From contig JALHOR010000026.1 in NCBI GenBank assembly GCA_022842885.1, positions 1 through 57,557 of the forward strand: a DNA stretch of 57,557 nt, written 5' to 3'. The translations under genes and the position numbers were made by a program. The notes under the pieces are model-generated. The model searched no databases and was not told the DNA's origin. It saw nothing but the letters and a program-made list of their open reading frames with translations. Positions 24,701 through 32,499 of this stretch are shown piece after piece. Within the stretch, counting starts at the first letter, position 1. The number at the start of each line of letters is the position of its first letter. This DNA comes from Anaerolineae bacterium. GTDB lineage: Bacteria; Chloroflexota; Anaerolineae; Aggregatilineales; Phototrophicaceae.

Positions 24701-25588
24701 ATGTTCACAGCAGCTTCGTTTTTCAGCGGTGTCGGCGCTATGGATTACGCCGCTTATGCCGGATTTGGTGGCAACTTGGATATTCGCCATTTGTGCGAAA
24801 TTAACCCGTATCGGCGCGAAGTGCTGAAAAAGCATCGTTGGCTTGCACCAAACGCCGTTATTTACCACGACATTCAGCAGGTTACAGCGAAGGATATTGG
24901 TTATGTTGACATCATCTATGGTGGATTCCCGTGTCAAGACATTAGCTATGCTGGTAACGGCGAAGGTTTATCAGGCGCAAAATCGGGCTTATTCTTTGAC
25001 CTTTGGCGACTCATTGGCGAGATTAGACCCCGCTGCATTGTGTTGGAGAACGTACCAGCAATCGCTGTTCGCGGCGGAACCACCATCACTGCCGCAATTG
25101 CCACCAGCGGGTATGATGGCGTCTGGTTGCCTGTATCCGCTGTTGATTTCGGCAGTCCGCAGTATCGGGAGCGGTGGCTATTTGTGGGTTACACCAACCG
25201 CATCGGACTCGAGAGTGCGGAGTGTGGGCAAGTATGTAATTCGGTCATCGGGACACATTGCTCAACACAATCAGTACCTATCAGCGATGCGAATCAGTCA
25301 GCATGTCAAAGCAGTCGAAATAGCGCATGGCAAGTTCATAGAGGGTTTAGAGCTAAATCCCGAATGGGAAGAAATGCTAATGGGGCTGCCCCGTGGCTGG
25401 ACATCGTTAATCACAAATTCCCATCCGGCTCATGGTTGCCGCAGTCGCAATATGAACCGGATAGGCTTACGCCGCCAGGCACGGACTGGAAAAATCGCAT
25501 ACAGGCGTTAGGCGATACTGTGACGCCTCAGCAGCTTTTACCAGTGTTTGCGGCGGTCTACGAATGGCTTGAAAGCGCGGGGGATTAG
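24701..25588 (+). CDS. C5-cytosine DNA methyltransferase (middle out of frame)
   Basis: 295 residues in one open frame. Motif I 'AASFFSGVGAMDYAAYAGF' (residues 4-22), IV with catalytic Cys 'GGFPCQDISYAGNGEGLSG' (about 75-93), VI 'RCIVLENVPA', VIII 'QYRERWLFVG' (about 156-165) and X 'RIQALGDTVTPQ' (about 267-278) are all present. The target-recognition part is not: the typical sequences 'LWVTPTASD' and 'ELNPEWEEMLMGLPRGWTSL' lie at about 25183-25410 in the +1 frame. A pair of compensating indels, natural or from sequencing, would explain this. As read, the protein may bind AdoMet but lack normal target choice. Confidence 0.85.
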   Translation: MFTAASFFSGVGAMDYAAYAGFGGNLDIRHLCEINPYRREVLKKHRWLAPNAVIYHDIQQVTAKDIGYVDIIYGGFPCQDISYAGNGEGLSGAKSGLFFDLWRLIGEIRPRCIVLENVPAIAVRGGTTITAAIATSGYDGVWLPVSAVDFGSPQYRERWLFVGYTNRIGLESAECGQVCNSVIGTHCSTQSVPISDANQSACQSSRNSAWQVHRGFRAKSRMGRNANGAAPWLDIVNHKFPSGSWLPQSQYEPDRLTPPGTDWKNRIQALGDTVTPQQLLPVFAAVYEWLESAGD

Positions 25589-25590
25589 CG

Positions 25591-25995
25591 ATGGACACAA
25601 TCGAACTCGAAATCATTACCACGCAGGACATGCTCGATGAACTCGTTGATTGGTGGGAAGTGGCAATGGATGACGATATGCCATCTCCTGATCATGTAGA
25701 GATATATCAGATTTTTGAAGGCGCAGACGCGGACGTTTTGCGGCACACACTCACCACTTCTGATAAGCCGATGTATCGGGCAGCAGCCGCAGCCGCGCTG
25801 GGGGCATTACAGGTGATAAATGCATTGCCTGACCTTGTGCAGGCACGCTACGACCAAAACGAGGATGTACGCAATTTTGCGAAATGGGCAGTTTGTTGGA
25901 TTGATGCTTGGGGCGGGTGCTACGACCTGTGGGACTTTTTGTTTGCGGCGGCACGGTTAGCAATGACCATGCCCAGACAATTGAGGATGTTTTAA
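25591..25995 (+). CDS. HEAT-repeat-like hypothetical protein
   Basis: 134 residues. The central 'YRAAAAAALGALQVINALPD' and 'DVRNFAKWAVCWIDAW' look like one or two HEAT-type helical repeats, as found in scaffold or regulator proteins. The N-terminus is acidic. It lies two bases after the methyltransferase gene and its stop overlaps the next start (TAATG). Function unknown. Confidence 0.6.
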   Translation: MDTIELEIITTQDMLDELVDWWEVAMDDDMPSPDHVEIYQIFEGADADVLRHTLTTSDKPMYRAAAAAALGALQVINALPDLVQARYDQNEDVRNFAKWAVCWIDAWGGCYDLWDFLFAAARLAMTMPRQLRMF

Positions 25996-26633
25996 TGCTG
26001 AACCTCGTCAATCGCGCTCCGCACAGCATTGTATCTGTGGTTGGTGAGCAGACCTATCGCCAGCAATGCGGTTTGCTCACCAGCGTTGGCAGCCGCCATC
26101 ACCCGAACAATGCAATTGCGTATGGGGCGCGATGGGCGCTGGATAACGATTGTTTCAAAACCTATAAGCCACAGGCAATCTATCGCACATTGGCGCGGTA
26201 TGCCGGATTGCCTAATTGCCTGTTTGCAGTTGTACCGGACGTGCCAAGAGACGCTGAGGCAACCGCGCTGCTTTTTAATGCATGGCTTGGCACATATCAG
26301 CGGTTTGGCTATCCAGTGGCATTTGTCGCACAGGATGGCATTGAGCATACACGGATACCATACGACAGTTTTGACGTGCTGTTTATCGGCGGGTCAAATC
26401 AGTTCAAATATAGCAAAGTGCTTCGGGATGTGGTGGCAGAAGCGAAGCGGCGCGGCAAGTGGGTTCATCACGGCAGAGTAAACACACGAGAGCGCATTGT
26501 GTATAGCACGCTCATTGGTTGCGATAGCTACGATGGAACACATTACACGATTGAACCTTCTGAGGTGAAAAAACATCTTGGTTACATTGGTTGGAAGCAA
26601 CATTTGCTCTGGGAGGATACATGCGCCAGCTAA
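25995..26633 (+). CDS. TGT/DpdA-like TIM-barrel protein, candidate base-exchange enzyme
   Basis: 212 residues starting at ATG 25995. 'GARWALDNDCFKTYKPQAIY' and 'FAVVPDVPRDAEATALLFNAW' followed by 'VAFVAQDGIEHTRIPYDSFD', 'VLFIGGSNQFKYSKVLRDV' and 'HHGRVNTRERIVYSTLIGCD' match a phage family related to tRNA-guanine transglycosylases, including DpdA, which swaps guanine in DNA for 7-deazaguanine bases. The Asp-Asn-x-x-Phe at about residue 50 parallels the DSGG-F active-site region, and 'GCDSYDGTHY' is near the C-terminus. It is shorter than tRNA enzymes. No queuosine-precursor genes are present, so it would use host precursors. The family link is from memory and needs a profile search. Confidence 0.55.
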   Translation: MLNLVNRAPHSIVSVVGEQTYRQQCGLLTSVGSRHHPNNAIAYGARWALDNDCFKTYKPQAIYRTLARYAGLPNCLFAVVPDVPRDAEATALLFNAWLGTYQRFGYPVAFVAQDGIEHTRIPYDSFDVLFIGGSNQFKYSKVLRDVVAEAKRRGKWVHHGRVNTRERIVYSTLIGCDSYDGTHYTIEPSEVKKHLGYIGWKQHLLWEDTCAS

Positions 26634-27361
26634 CCCTGCTCGACATGCGTCCGGTTTGTCCCGGATGCAAAACCGCCGTGCCTGTTCTGGGGCAATGGTC
26701 ACCCGGCGACAAATCGTATCTGTGCAAGAATTGCACGTTGCGGCATGGCGTTCCGATAGAGGTTTTTGCACCATCGGGTAACAGCGTCGGGGTTGGTCTA
26801 AATGCCAGCAGGGACTATGCACCGCAACGGGCGCGGTATCAGTCATTGGCGGAATCACTTATCCAGCTTCGGCGCGGGTGCGTGATGACGCTGGATACAT
26901 GGACAGAGGAACACGGCTTGCCTTGCGAAAAAGACCGCCAATTGCGGCATGGGTGTAAACGCTGCCTGAACCTCGTGAAATACGATACGCGGGTCAAGAT
27001 GGCGGCGGTTACATGGGCGCTGAACAATGGCACAGACCCGGCGTTAGCGGTGGCTCATGCCAATAGATACGATGTGATGATGGTACGCGCCACGCGCCCG
27101 GCGTTCAGTTTAGCATTCCCGCTGTGTCATCGCTGCGCCCAATTGCATGACCATAAATCGTTATCCGGTGATGCGCGGGTGTACTGCCAGCAGTGCGATG
27201 ACGAGCTAGAGGTGGAAGCCTTCGTTAAAAATCGGGGGATATTCGAGAATCCAGACGATGATGAAGCAATTTTGGATAAGTTGTTCCGGTTGCGCCATGA
27301 GTTGTTTGAACGTGGCGTGTTGCCGGATTATTGGTATCAAGTGAAAAGGAGAGCAATATGA
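26621..27361 (+). CDS. Multi-zinc-ribbon protein
   Basis: 246 residues with paired Cys motifs: CPGC (about residue 14) with CKNC (about 38), CKRC (about 109), then CHRC and CQQC near residues 172 and 193. So up to two complete four-Cys ribbons and a half site. The remainder is helical. GGGAGGATAC gives a strong ribosome-binding site for ATG 26621, which lies 13 bp inside the upstream gene. Probably DNA- or RNA-binding; no family recognised. Confidence 0.65.
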   Translation: MRQLTLLDMRPVCPGCKTAVPVLGQWSPGDKSYLCKNCTLRHGVPIEVFAPSGNSVGVGLNASRDYAPQRARYQSLAESLIQLRRGCVMTLDTWTEEHGLPCEKDRQLRHGCKRCLNLVKYDTRVKMAAVTWALNNGTDPALAVAHANRYDVMMVRATRPAFSLAFPLCHRCAQLHDHKSLSGDARVYCQQCDDELEVEAFVKNRGIFENPDDDEAILDKLFRLRHELFERGVLPDYWYQVKRRAI

Positions 27362-27690
27362 ACGACACAGTTAAAAGCATTGAAGATGCATATTTGGCGG
27401 CGCATCACGCATGGGTTTTAGCTTTAAACGAATTTGGCGGTGCTGCGCCTGTTCTGTTTGAAATTGGCAAAGCGGCAATAATGCTGCGAACCGCTGCGAG
27501 AATGGCAGAATATCCCAATTTAAAGCTGCGTGCTTGCGTAGATATTGCTGGAACAATCCATGCTTATAGCGATACTGGCATTGGTGCTTTATGCCAATTG
27601 GCGACATACGATGAACGTTTGACGCCTGTCGGTGCAACGTTGCCGAATTGCCCGGCTTGTTTGACTATCATGCTGGAGAGGTCTAAATAA
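27358..27690 (+). CDS. Hypothetical protein with C-terminal CxxC
   Basis: 110 residues, mostly helical and Ala-rich ('AYLAAHHAWVLALNEFGGAA'), ending with 'PNCPACLTIMLERSK'. The ATG overlaps the upstream stop by four bases (ATGA), so it belongs to the same transcript. No known family is recognised. Confidence 0.6.
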   Translation: MNDTVKSIEDAYLAAHHAWVLALNEFGGAAPVLFEIGKAAIMLRTAARMAEYPNLKLRACVDIAGTIHAYSDTGIGALCQLATYDERLTPVGATLPNCPACLTIMLERSK

Positions 27691-28041
27691 ATGAAAACCA
27701 CATCGCAATTCCCCTTGAACAGTTACACCGTCACGTATGCCAAAACTGGCAAACGGTTCACCTGCCGCATCCGTGATAAAAAGACGTTTGCTCTACTCGC
27801 CACAGGGGTCGCCAATACCCGCGCCGAAGCCTTATCAATCGCTCAAGCCGCGCTGCCAGAGTTACCCAAAATGCCCGCGTTGTTTCTGGGCGAAATGATG
27901 ACTTGCCGCGTGTGTCTTCGGCAAGAACTGAGCCATCCCGATATTGAATCCGGCTGGACTGCGATACAGGCAGATAACCATTTGGCTTATATCTGCCCCG
28001 ATTGCTGGCAAAAAATGACGGGTGTTGACCCGCGAGGATGA
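27691..28041 (+). CDS. Hypothetical protein with zinc ribbon
   Basis: 116 residues. The N-terminal half has beta strands with 'YAKTGKRFTCRIRDKKTFAL'; the C-terminal half carries 'MTCRVC' and 'YICPDC' about 35 residues apart, a zinc-ribbon pattern. It directly abuts the previous gene. Function unknown. Confidence 0.6.
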   Translation: MKTTSQFPLNSYTVTYAKTGKRFTCRIRDKKTFALLATGVANTRAEALSIAQAALPELPKMPALFLGEMMTCRVCLRQELSHPDIESGWTAIQADNHLAYICPDCWQKMTGVDPRG

Positions 28042-28044
28042 CCG

Positions 28045-28227
28045 ATGCCAGATACACCCGATAACGACGAGATTTGGGCGATTTCACCCTGTATTTGCTG
28101 CCCCGAATGTGGGCATGGTGATTTAGACAAGACTGACTGCCGTGAGCCGTGGTATTACTTTGTCCAATGCTGGGCATGTGGCGCAACATGGTACGAAAGC
28201 CATTGGGATGAGGACGACATGTCATGA
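28045..28227 (+). CDS. Lar-like zinc-ribbon protein
   Basis: 60 residues: 'CICCPECGHGDL' followed by 'FVQCWACGATW', a rubredoxin-like four-Cys zinc ribbon of the kind found in Lar/restriction-alleviation-like small phage proteins. The likeness is by pattern only. The stop overlaps the next ATG by four bases. Confidence 0.6.
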   Translation: MPDTPDNDEIWAISPCICCPECGHGDLDKTDCREPWYYFVQCWACGATWYESHWDEDDMS

Positions 28228-28421
28228 GATACACCTATTTAGGCGACAGGCTGACGCCACCAGAACTGGTCAATATGCAGTGCAATCCGGTTTACAACGC
28301 ACAAGACAAATGTATTGTCTCGCAGAAAATGGCAACGGCGCTGGTGGTTGATGCCAACGGCATTCGATATGTGGTACTACGGCGGCGGCTGCGGTTGAAC
28401 GATAAGGCAGTGCAACCATGA
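28224..28421 (+). CDS. Small conserved-type phage protein
   Basis: 65 residues beginning 'MRYTYLGDRLTPPELVNMQC' with a beta-strand-rich second half ('TALVVDANGIRYVVLRRRLR'). This start-and-end pattern (YTYLGDRLT ... VVLRRRLR) is common in small phage proteins of unknown function. It sits between two coupled genes (ATGA overlaps on both sides). The short gene at 28651 has a similar N-terminus. Confidence 0.6.
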   Translation: MRYTYLGDRLTPPELVNMQCNPVYNAQDKCIVSQKMATALVVDANGIRYVVLRRRLRLNDKAVQP

Positions 28422-28654
28422 TGACACCCTGCGAGAACTGCGGCACATCTTATCTGCACAAATCAGGCGTCTTGCGCTGGTGCAAAGCATGTCGGGCGCT
28501 GCCAGACTATCGGCGGCATTATTTAAATCGCTATCGGCAGACATGGTATGCGGAGAACCGCGATAAAACACGCCAGTACCAAGCAGGCTATCGCAAGCGG
28601 CAAAAGGTTAATTATCTCAAGACCTTGCTGGAAGCCAATCGGAGGCAAATATGA
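28418..28654 (+). CDS. Small basic zinc-binding protein
   Basis: 78 residues: 'CENCGTSYLHKSGVLRWCKACR' type N-terminal zinc knuckle, then a Tyr/Arg-rich basic tail ('YRRHYLNRYRQTWYAENRDK'). Nucleic-acid binding is likely from charge and Cys pattern. No HNH residues are seen despite the superficial likeness to HNH-associated zinc motifs. Confidence 0.6.
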   Translation: MMTPCENCGTSYLHKSGVLRWCKACRALPDYRRHYLNRYRQTWYAENRDKTRQYQAGYRKRQKVNYLKTLLEANRRQI

Positions 28655-28734
28655 ACTACAGTTACATCGGGTGTAGACTGTGCGGGTGTTTGGTATGCGC
28701 CGGGATATTGCCCGCGAATTGCCCCGCTGGATAA
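28651..28734 (+). CDS. 27-residue Cys-rich peptide
   Basis: 'MNYSYIGCRLCGCLVCAGIL' followed by a short Pro/Cys tail. It has GGAGGCAAAT as a strong ribosome-binding site before ATG 28651, and it overlaps the previous stop. Five Cys in 27 residues could bind a metal. It could be a truncated copy of the 28224 protein ('MRYTYLGDRL'). Real translation is plausible but unproven. Confidence 0.4.
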   Translation: MNYSYIGCRLCGCLVCAGILPANCPAG

Positions 28735-28821
28735 AGGCGGGCTTGAAAGTGGGATAACTTGGGATATAGCGCCCGCTCCACCCGACTCCCCCACTGCTGG
28801 CGATAGGGTAGGGGGAAACAA

Positions 28822-28845
28822 AAACCCCTCGAAAATGAGGGGTTT
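28822..28845. terminator. Bidirectional terminator ending operon A and the par operon
   Basis: AAACCCCTC and GAGGGGTTT form a 9-bp stem with a GAAAAT loop between convergent transcription units. The T-rich arm follows on both strands, so it can stop both. Confidence 0.75.
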
Positions 28846-28850
28846 GGCGT

Positions 28851-28870
28851 TTTGCACTACGTAGTGCAAA
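28851..28870. promoter_or_regulatory. 20-bp perfect palindrome, candidate parS
   Basis: TTTGCACTACGTAGTGCAAA is a perfect palindrome placed directly after the ParB-like gene stop. Partition centromeres are commonly palindromes of this size adjacent to parB, so it is the best parS candidate in this genome. Binding is untested; only one copy was seen. Confidence 0.5.
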
Positions 28871-29680
28871 TTACGATTTTGCGCGTTTTTTGAGTTCAAC
28901 GAGCCACTTTTCCAGCAACGCAATGTCATCGTAATTAGGTATTGCATCGGTGTTGATTGCCTGCCAGACGCGGGTAAACGCACGCTTTGCTTCGCGCTGC
29001 TGCTGCTTTTTAACAGGCGCGGGTAAAGCCGCAATCCCTGCAATTTCCGACCGCAATCTAGCCACACTCCAACGGCGGCGGGTATCTGTTCCCGGTAACA
29101 GATCACCCTGAACAGCCTTCCGCAACCAATCAAATTGCAGGTCAGCGGATAACTTTGTAACCAAAACATGATGGTTATAATCCAAGTCCGCTTGTCTCAA
29201 ATCGTAAGCAATGGCGCTGGAAGTGTATTTCCAGTTTTGCAATGTTCTAAAGCTGCGCCCATACTGTGCCGCAACCGACTGAATATCTGCCTCGCTGGTA
29301 TACCCCATGGCATTCAGCCAGTCCCCGATAAGCCACTGAATGCTAGACTGAAGACGGAATAAAATCTCCCCAATGACTTCCACATCGGATACCGTAGCGG
29401 TGTCTGCAATCTGCAAACCAATAGGCGTCAGGCGGAATAAACCCAAATCAATCACCCCACTTGAAAAAGACAAGGCGCTTGCGCCCCCCTGAGTTTCAAT
29501 CTGAGACTCTAGCTCCAGCACCCGTTCTCGCAATTGTTGAATTTCCGGGTTGGCGGGCTTAAATCCGGGTGCTTTTAAATGCGGATTAAATTCTTCCAGC
29601 GATAGGGCAAATGGGTTATCCCCCGTTTCCTGTTCATCGCTGAACGCTGAAGTTTGCCCAAGTACATTTTTACGAGCCAT
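28871..29680 (-). CDS. ParB-like partition/DNA-binding protein
   Basis: 269 residues from ATG 29680, overlapping the ParA stop by 11 bp. It lacks a clear ParBc nuclease domain. Residues about 75-210 carry a recognisable DNA-binding module: 'LQSSIQWLIGDWLNAMGY' with 'YGRSFRTLQNWKYTSSAIAY' (helix-turn-helix) and 'RWSVARLRSEIAG'. That module appears on phage and plasmid proteins paired with ParA. The C-terminus is basic and helical. Position after ParA and before the palindrome argues that it is the centromere-binding partner. Confidence 0.65.
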   Translation of the reverse strand: MARKNVLGQTSAFSDEQETGDNPFALSLEEFNPHLKAPGFKPANPEIQQLRERVLELESQIETQGGASALSFSSGVIDLGLFRLTPIGLQIADTATVSDVEVIGEILFRLQSSIQWLIGDWLNAMGYTSEADIQSVAAQYGRSFRTLQNWKYTSSAIAYDLRQADLDYNHHVLVTKLSADLQFDWLRKAVQGDLLPGTDTRRRWSVARLRSEIAGIAALPAPVKKQQQREAKRAFTRVWQAINTDAIPNYDDIALLEKWLVELKKRAKS

Positions 29681-30473
29681 ACGCCGCCATCCCCGCAAGT
29701 GCCTGTTCAACCAGCGCGTACCCTTGTGCAGCCTCGCGGCTGTCTGGGTCAAGACTGAAAATCATTTGCCCGTTTTTCGCGCATTCTTCCCAGAGTGTTG
29801 CCAGCATCACAGATTGCCAGATAAGACCCGGAAATTCTTTGGATAATTCTTCGCTGCTGCGCCGCTGCACGCGGGTGTTGTATCGGGTTTTGTTTGGCAC
29901 AATTCCTAGAATTTGGGTTTCCCATGTGCGGTAGTTGCCGCTCTGTTTATTGAGGGTCTTCATTTCTCGCACAGATTCAGCAAGTCCGTCGAAAGACAAA
30001 TGCGCCATTTCGGTCACGTATAGAAAATAGTTCGCAGCAAAGTTCACGCTGCCATCAAACATACTCGCTGTCGGACCCGTGTCCACAATAATAAAATCCA
30101 ACCCCAACAATTCATCCATTGCATCTAACATCTGCCGGAATGCAAATGGGTTTTGGTTATCGGTGGGAATGCGAACCGTCAATTTATCCGAAGGAAGGAT
30201 AAATAATGTTGGCTTGCCTTCATATCCCGGCGGGGCGTAACGCTCTTTCGGCACAACCCGTACAACATCCTGAAACGCGACTTCCTCCTCGCAGAGGATA
30301 CGATACAAGCCATTTTCTTTCGGCATCCCAAACATTTTCGCAGAATGCCCCTGAGCATCGGTATCCACAATCGCCACCCGATACCCCGACAATGCCAGTC
30401 CAGAAGCAAGGTGAGTGGACACAGTAGATTTACCTACGCCGCCTTTACGGTTGTTCACCACAATAATCTTCAT
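29670..30473 (-). CDS. parA: ParA-type partition ATPase
   Basis: 267 residues with deviant Walker A 'NNRKGGVGKSTVSTHLASGL' (residues 6-25), 'VAIVDTDAQGHSAKMFG' (Walker A', about 33-49) and Walker B-like 'FIIVDTGPTASMF' (about 128). Such ATPases position low-copy plasmids or plasmid-like prophages on the nucleoid. It starts four bases before the end of the GIY-YIG gene (overlap) and overlaps the ParB-like gene, so all three share a transcript. No N-terminal HTH, which fits the small ParA (type Ib) group. Confidence 0.9.
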   Translation of the reverse strand: MKIIVVNNRKGGVGKSTVSTHLASGLALSGYRVAIVDTDAQGHSAKMFGMPKENGLYRILCEEEVAFQDVVRVVPKERYAPPGYEGKPTLFILPSDKLTVRIPTDNQNPFAFRQMLDAMDELLGLDFIIVDTGPTASMFDGSVNFAANYFLYVTEMAHLSFDGLAESVREMKTLNKQSGNYRTWETQILGIVPNKTRYNTRVQRRSSEELSKEFPGLIWQSVMLATLWEECAKNGQMIFSLDPDSREAAQGYALVEQALAGMAAYGS

Positions 30474-31078
30474 GATTGTTTCTCCTTATGGATAAGATAT
30501 TGGTATTGTTTTTCAAGACGAACGCCTATTTCAACTGCATGACGCAGCATATCTGCCATAGTACGCGCTGCCTCAATGGTTGCCGGGCAATCATCGTTTG
30601 CATGATTGCTATAAATAGATGAAAAAGGTTGAGACCATGTGATTTTTACATTGCCGTTATCGCCAACCCGCACTAAAACATTGTGAAGTGATGTTTTAGA
30701 TTCAATGATATATGTTTCAGTGGCTAAACCACCGTACTTTCGGTTGGATGCATACGCGGGGGAACTCTGCGGTCTCGCTAATTGATGCAGAATATCAGGG
30801 TTAAACGACAAAAGATGCTTTAGCTCCTCAACGTCTAACCGGAACCACTCGCCTTTAACCCGTTTATTGATAAATTTTCGATGCAGTTCTGTTTCCAGAC
30901 TTACAGCGTCGCTACACGGGATAACCCGCACGATGGCAATATCGAAAGGCAGTTGTATCCCTAACTCGCTCATCCGGCGAACTGGCTTGTTAGTACGCCC
31001 AATCTTGCAAACCGAAGGCTCATCAGCGTTTTGAATAATATAGACGTACTGTGAATCAGGTAATTCAGGAAATTGCAT
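30470..31078 (-). CDS. GIY-YIG (T5orf172/MUG113-type) protein coupled to ParA
   Basis: 202 residues from ATG 31078, preceded by AAGGGG. 'QYVYIIQNADEPSVCKIGRT' followed by 'DAVSLETELHRKFINKRVKGEWFRL' is the T5orf172/MUG113 form of the GIY-YIG nuclease fold: the Y-V-Y-I-I and K-I-G-R-T elements with the later H-R-K-F. The C-terminal 90 residues are unassigned. It is the first gene of the operon with ParA and the ParB-like gene. It could nick DNA, process the partition site or act in defence; its linkage to partition is inferred from overlap. Confidence 0.75.
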   Translation of the reverse strand: MQFPELPDSQYVYIIQNADEPSVCKIGRTNKPVRRMSELGIQLPFDIAIVRVIPCSDAVSLETELHRKFINKRVKGEWFRLDVEELKHLLSFNPDILHQLARPQSSPAYASNRKYGGLATETYIIESKTSLHNVLVRVGDNGNVKITWSQPFSSIYSNHANDDCPATIEAARTMADMLRHAVEIGVRLEKQYQYLIHKEKQS

Positions 31079-31163
31079 AAACCACCCCTTATCTCTCATT
31101 TGACAATCTTACCCCGATGCGGCTAAAATCCCCACCGGATAGTTACCGAACTTCCGCTTTCCC

Positions 31164-31191
31164 AACGCCAATGTGCAATCATTGGCGTTTT
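31164..31191. promoter_or_regulatory. Strong hairpin in the par operon leader
   Basis: AACGCCAATG and CATTGGCGTT form a perfect 10-bp stem with a TGCAAT loop. T residues follow only on the plus strand, although the flanking genes are leftward. It could be an operator palindrome, a leader-RNA attenuator or an antisense terminator. Confidence 0.5.
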
Positions 31192-31266
31192 GGCATTGTG
31201 TACCCCGCCAGTTGAGGGTGTTAGAAACCAGCGAGGGTTAGCGCCCGTTCAAAAGCACTTACGATA

Positions 31267-31272
31267 ATTATA
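31267..31272 (-). promoter_or_regulatory. Extended -10 for the par operon
   Basis: TATGCTATAAT on the minus strand, with TATAAT at 31272-31267 and the TG extension. The -35 region is weak. A start near 31260 would give a leader of about 180 nt before ATG 31078. Confidence 0.5.
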
Positions 31273-31296
31273 GCATAACAGCGCAGATGGAGCATC

Positions 31297-31551
31297 CTAC
31301 TCCTGTTCCATGCGCGAAATAACGGCGCGGAATAATTCGGGCTTTTTCATTTTTACTTGGCTAGGGGCAATATAGATTCCCCCGGTTTCAATACACATTA
31401 CATCCCGCAGTTTACCAATAGCGATAGAATATTCAGCGCCATATTCAGACACCGGAACACTGTGCCACTCCCCATCTTCCAATAATGTGTAAAGGGCGCG
31501 ACAAATATCAAGCACGCTCATTGGTGCATCCGTTGTTGTTTCATCACTCAT
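31297..31551 (-). CDS. Hypothetical protein, winged-helix-like
   Basis: 84 residues. 'VLDICRALYTLLEDGEWHSV' followed by 'AIGKLRDVMCIETGGIYIAP' is compatible with a small winged-helix: helix, turn, recognition helix, wing. No family recognised. It is the last gene of the leftward early operon from 34.5 kb. Confidence 0.55.
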   Translation of the reverse strand: MSDETTTDAPMSVLDICRALYTLLEDGEWHSVPVSEYGAEYSIAIGKLRDVMCIETGGIYIAPSQVKMKKPELFRAVISRMEQE

Positions 31552-31554
31552 CAG

Positions 31555-32499
31555 TCATTCCCCCATCATCAAATCGCGTAACCACATCAGATCGCCTTCA
31601 CTCAAAACCTGCTTTAACGACGCCAACGTTTTGACAGCATCCCCCCGATACACCGTCACCACCACCTGCTCAATAATCGGCTTGCCCGCGTCAATATCGG
31701 CTTGCCGTTTGGCTTCGGCTGCCTCTGCCATGTGCTGCGCTTGAGCTTCGGCATTGGCATTTTTTAAGTCGGTCATCGTAGCAAATTTGAGCGGCACATT
31801 GCCCAAGCAGCCCGTCGCCAGCAATGTTTCGAGTACATAACTGGTATCGCCTTTTTCTTCCCGATAGAGCATATTGCCGATGTCAGCGATAAGGTCAGCG
31901 CAGGTTAGCCCGTATTTTGCCATGAGTGCCATGATTTGCCCACGCTGGCGCGGTTTAAGTTTGTCTACAGCAGCAGTCATGGCGGTTGCCGTATCCGCGC
32001 TGATTTCCCCCCGGCGCTCCATTTGCCAAACGACCGCGTATTTGTTGGCACTGGCAGCCGCCTGTACGGTCTTAACCGCCGCCTGTGTATGCCGGAGCTC
32101 GACTGATGTGCCACCTTCGCTCATGGCAAGGTCTTTCGCCCGCTGGTATGCCTCTAATCGGGCAGCGGCGTCCGGCAGCGTTTTGAGTTCGCGGGCGTGA
32201 ACTTCGGGGATGATAATGGTCGTATCATCCGGCGCAATCAGCAGCAGTTCGTTTTGCAGTTCTTCGGCACCAATCAGCCGATAGGCGTGTTGCCAACTGA
32301 TACCAAATTCAGCTTGTGCCATCGCCCTGAAATTGGCATAGCCCAACACGCGCCATCCATCGGTATTTTTGAGCCGTAGCAGCTTGGCACGCGCCGATTG
32401 TTCGATACGCCCGATTTCCGCAATATCGGCGCGAATATCCGTGACCAACGCGCGGGCTTCGGTTTCGGTGAGCGGGGGAATGAGGGTGACTGTGGTCAT
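31555..32499 (-). CDS. Plasmid-type HTH DNA-binding protein
   Basis: 314 residues from ATG 32499 (AAAGGA upstream), overlapping the previous stop as ATGA. 'VLGYANFRAMAQAEFGISWQ' with 'HAYRLIGAEELQNELL' matches HTH modules in plasmid and phage partition/replication proteins ('W..LGY.S...C...E.G.S..HAYRLI.AA'), followed by 'ARELKTLPDAAARLEAYQRA', which is also typical. The C-terminal 150 residues are helical. It may be a second centromere- or origin-binding protein. Confidence 0.6.
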   Translation of the reverse strand: MTTVTLIPPLTETEARALVTDIRADIAEIGRIEQSARAKLLRLKNTDGWRVLGYANFRAMAQAEFGISWQHAYRLIGAEELQNELLLIAPDDTTIIIPEVHARELKTLPDAAARLEAYQRAKDLAMSEGGTSVELRHTQAAVKTVQAAASANKYAVVWQMERRGEISADTATAMTAAVDKLKPRQRGQIMALMAKYGLTCADLIADIGNMLYREEKGDTSYVLETLLATGCLGNVPLKFATMTDLKNANAEAQAQHMAEAAEAKRQADIDAGKPIIEQVVVTVYRGDAVKTLASLKQVLSEGDLMWLRDLMMGE

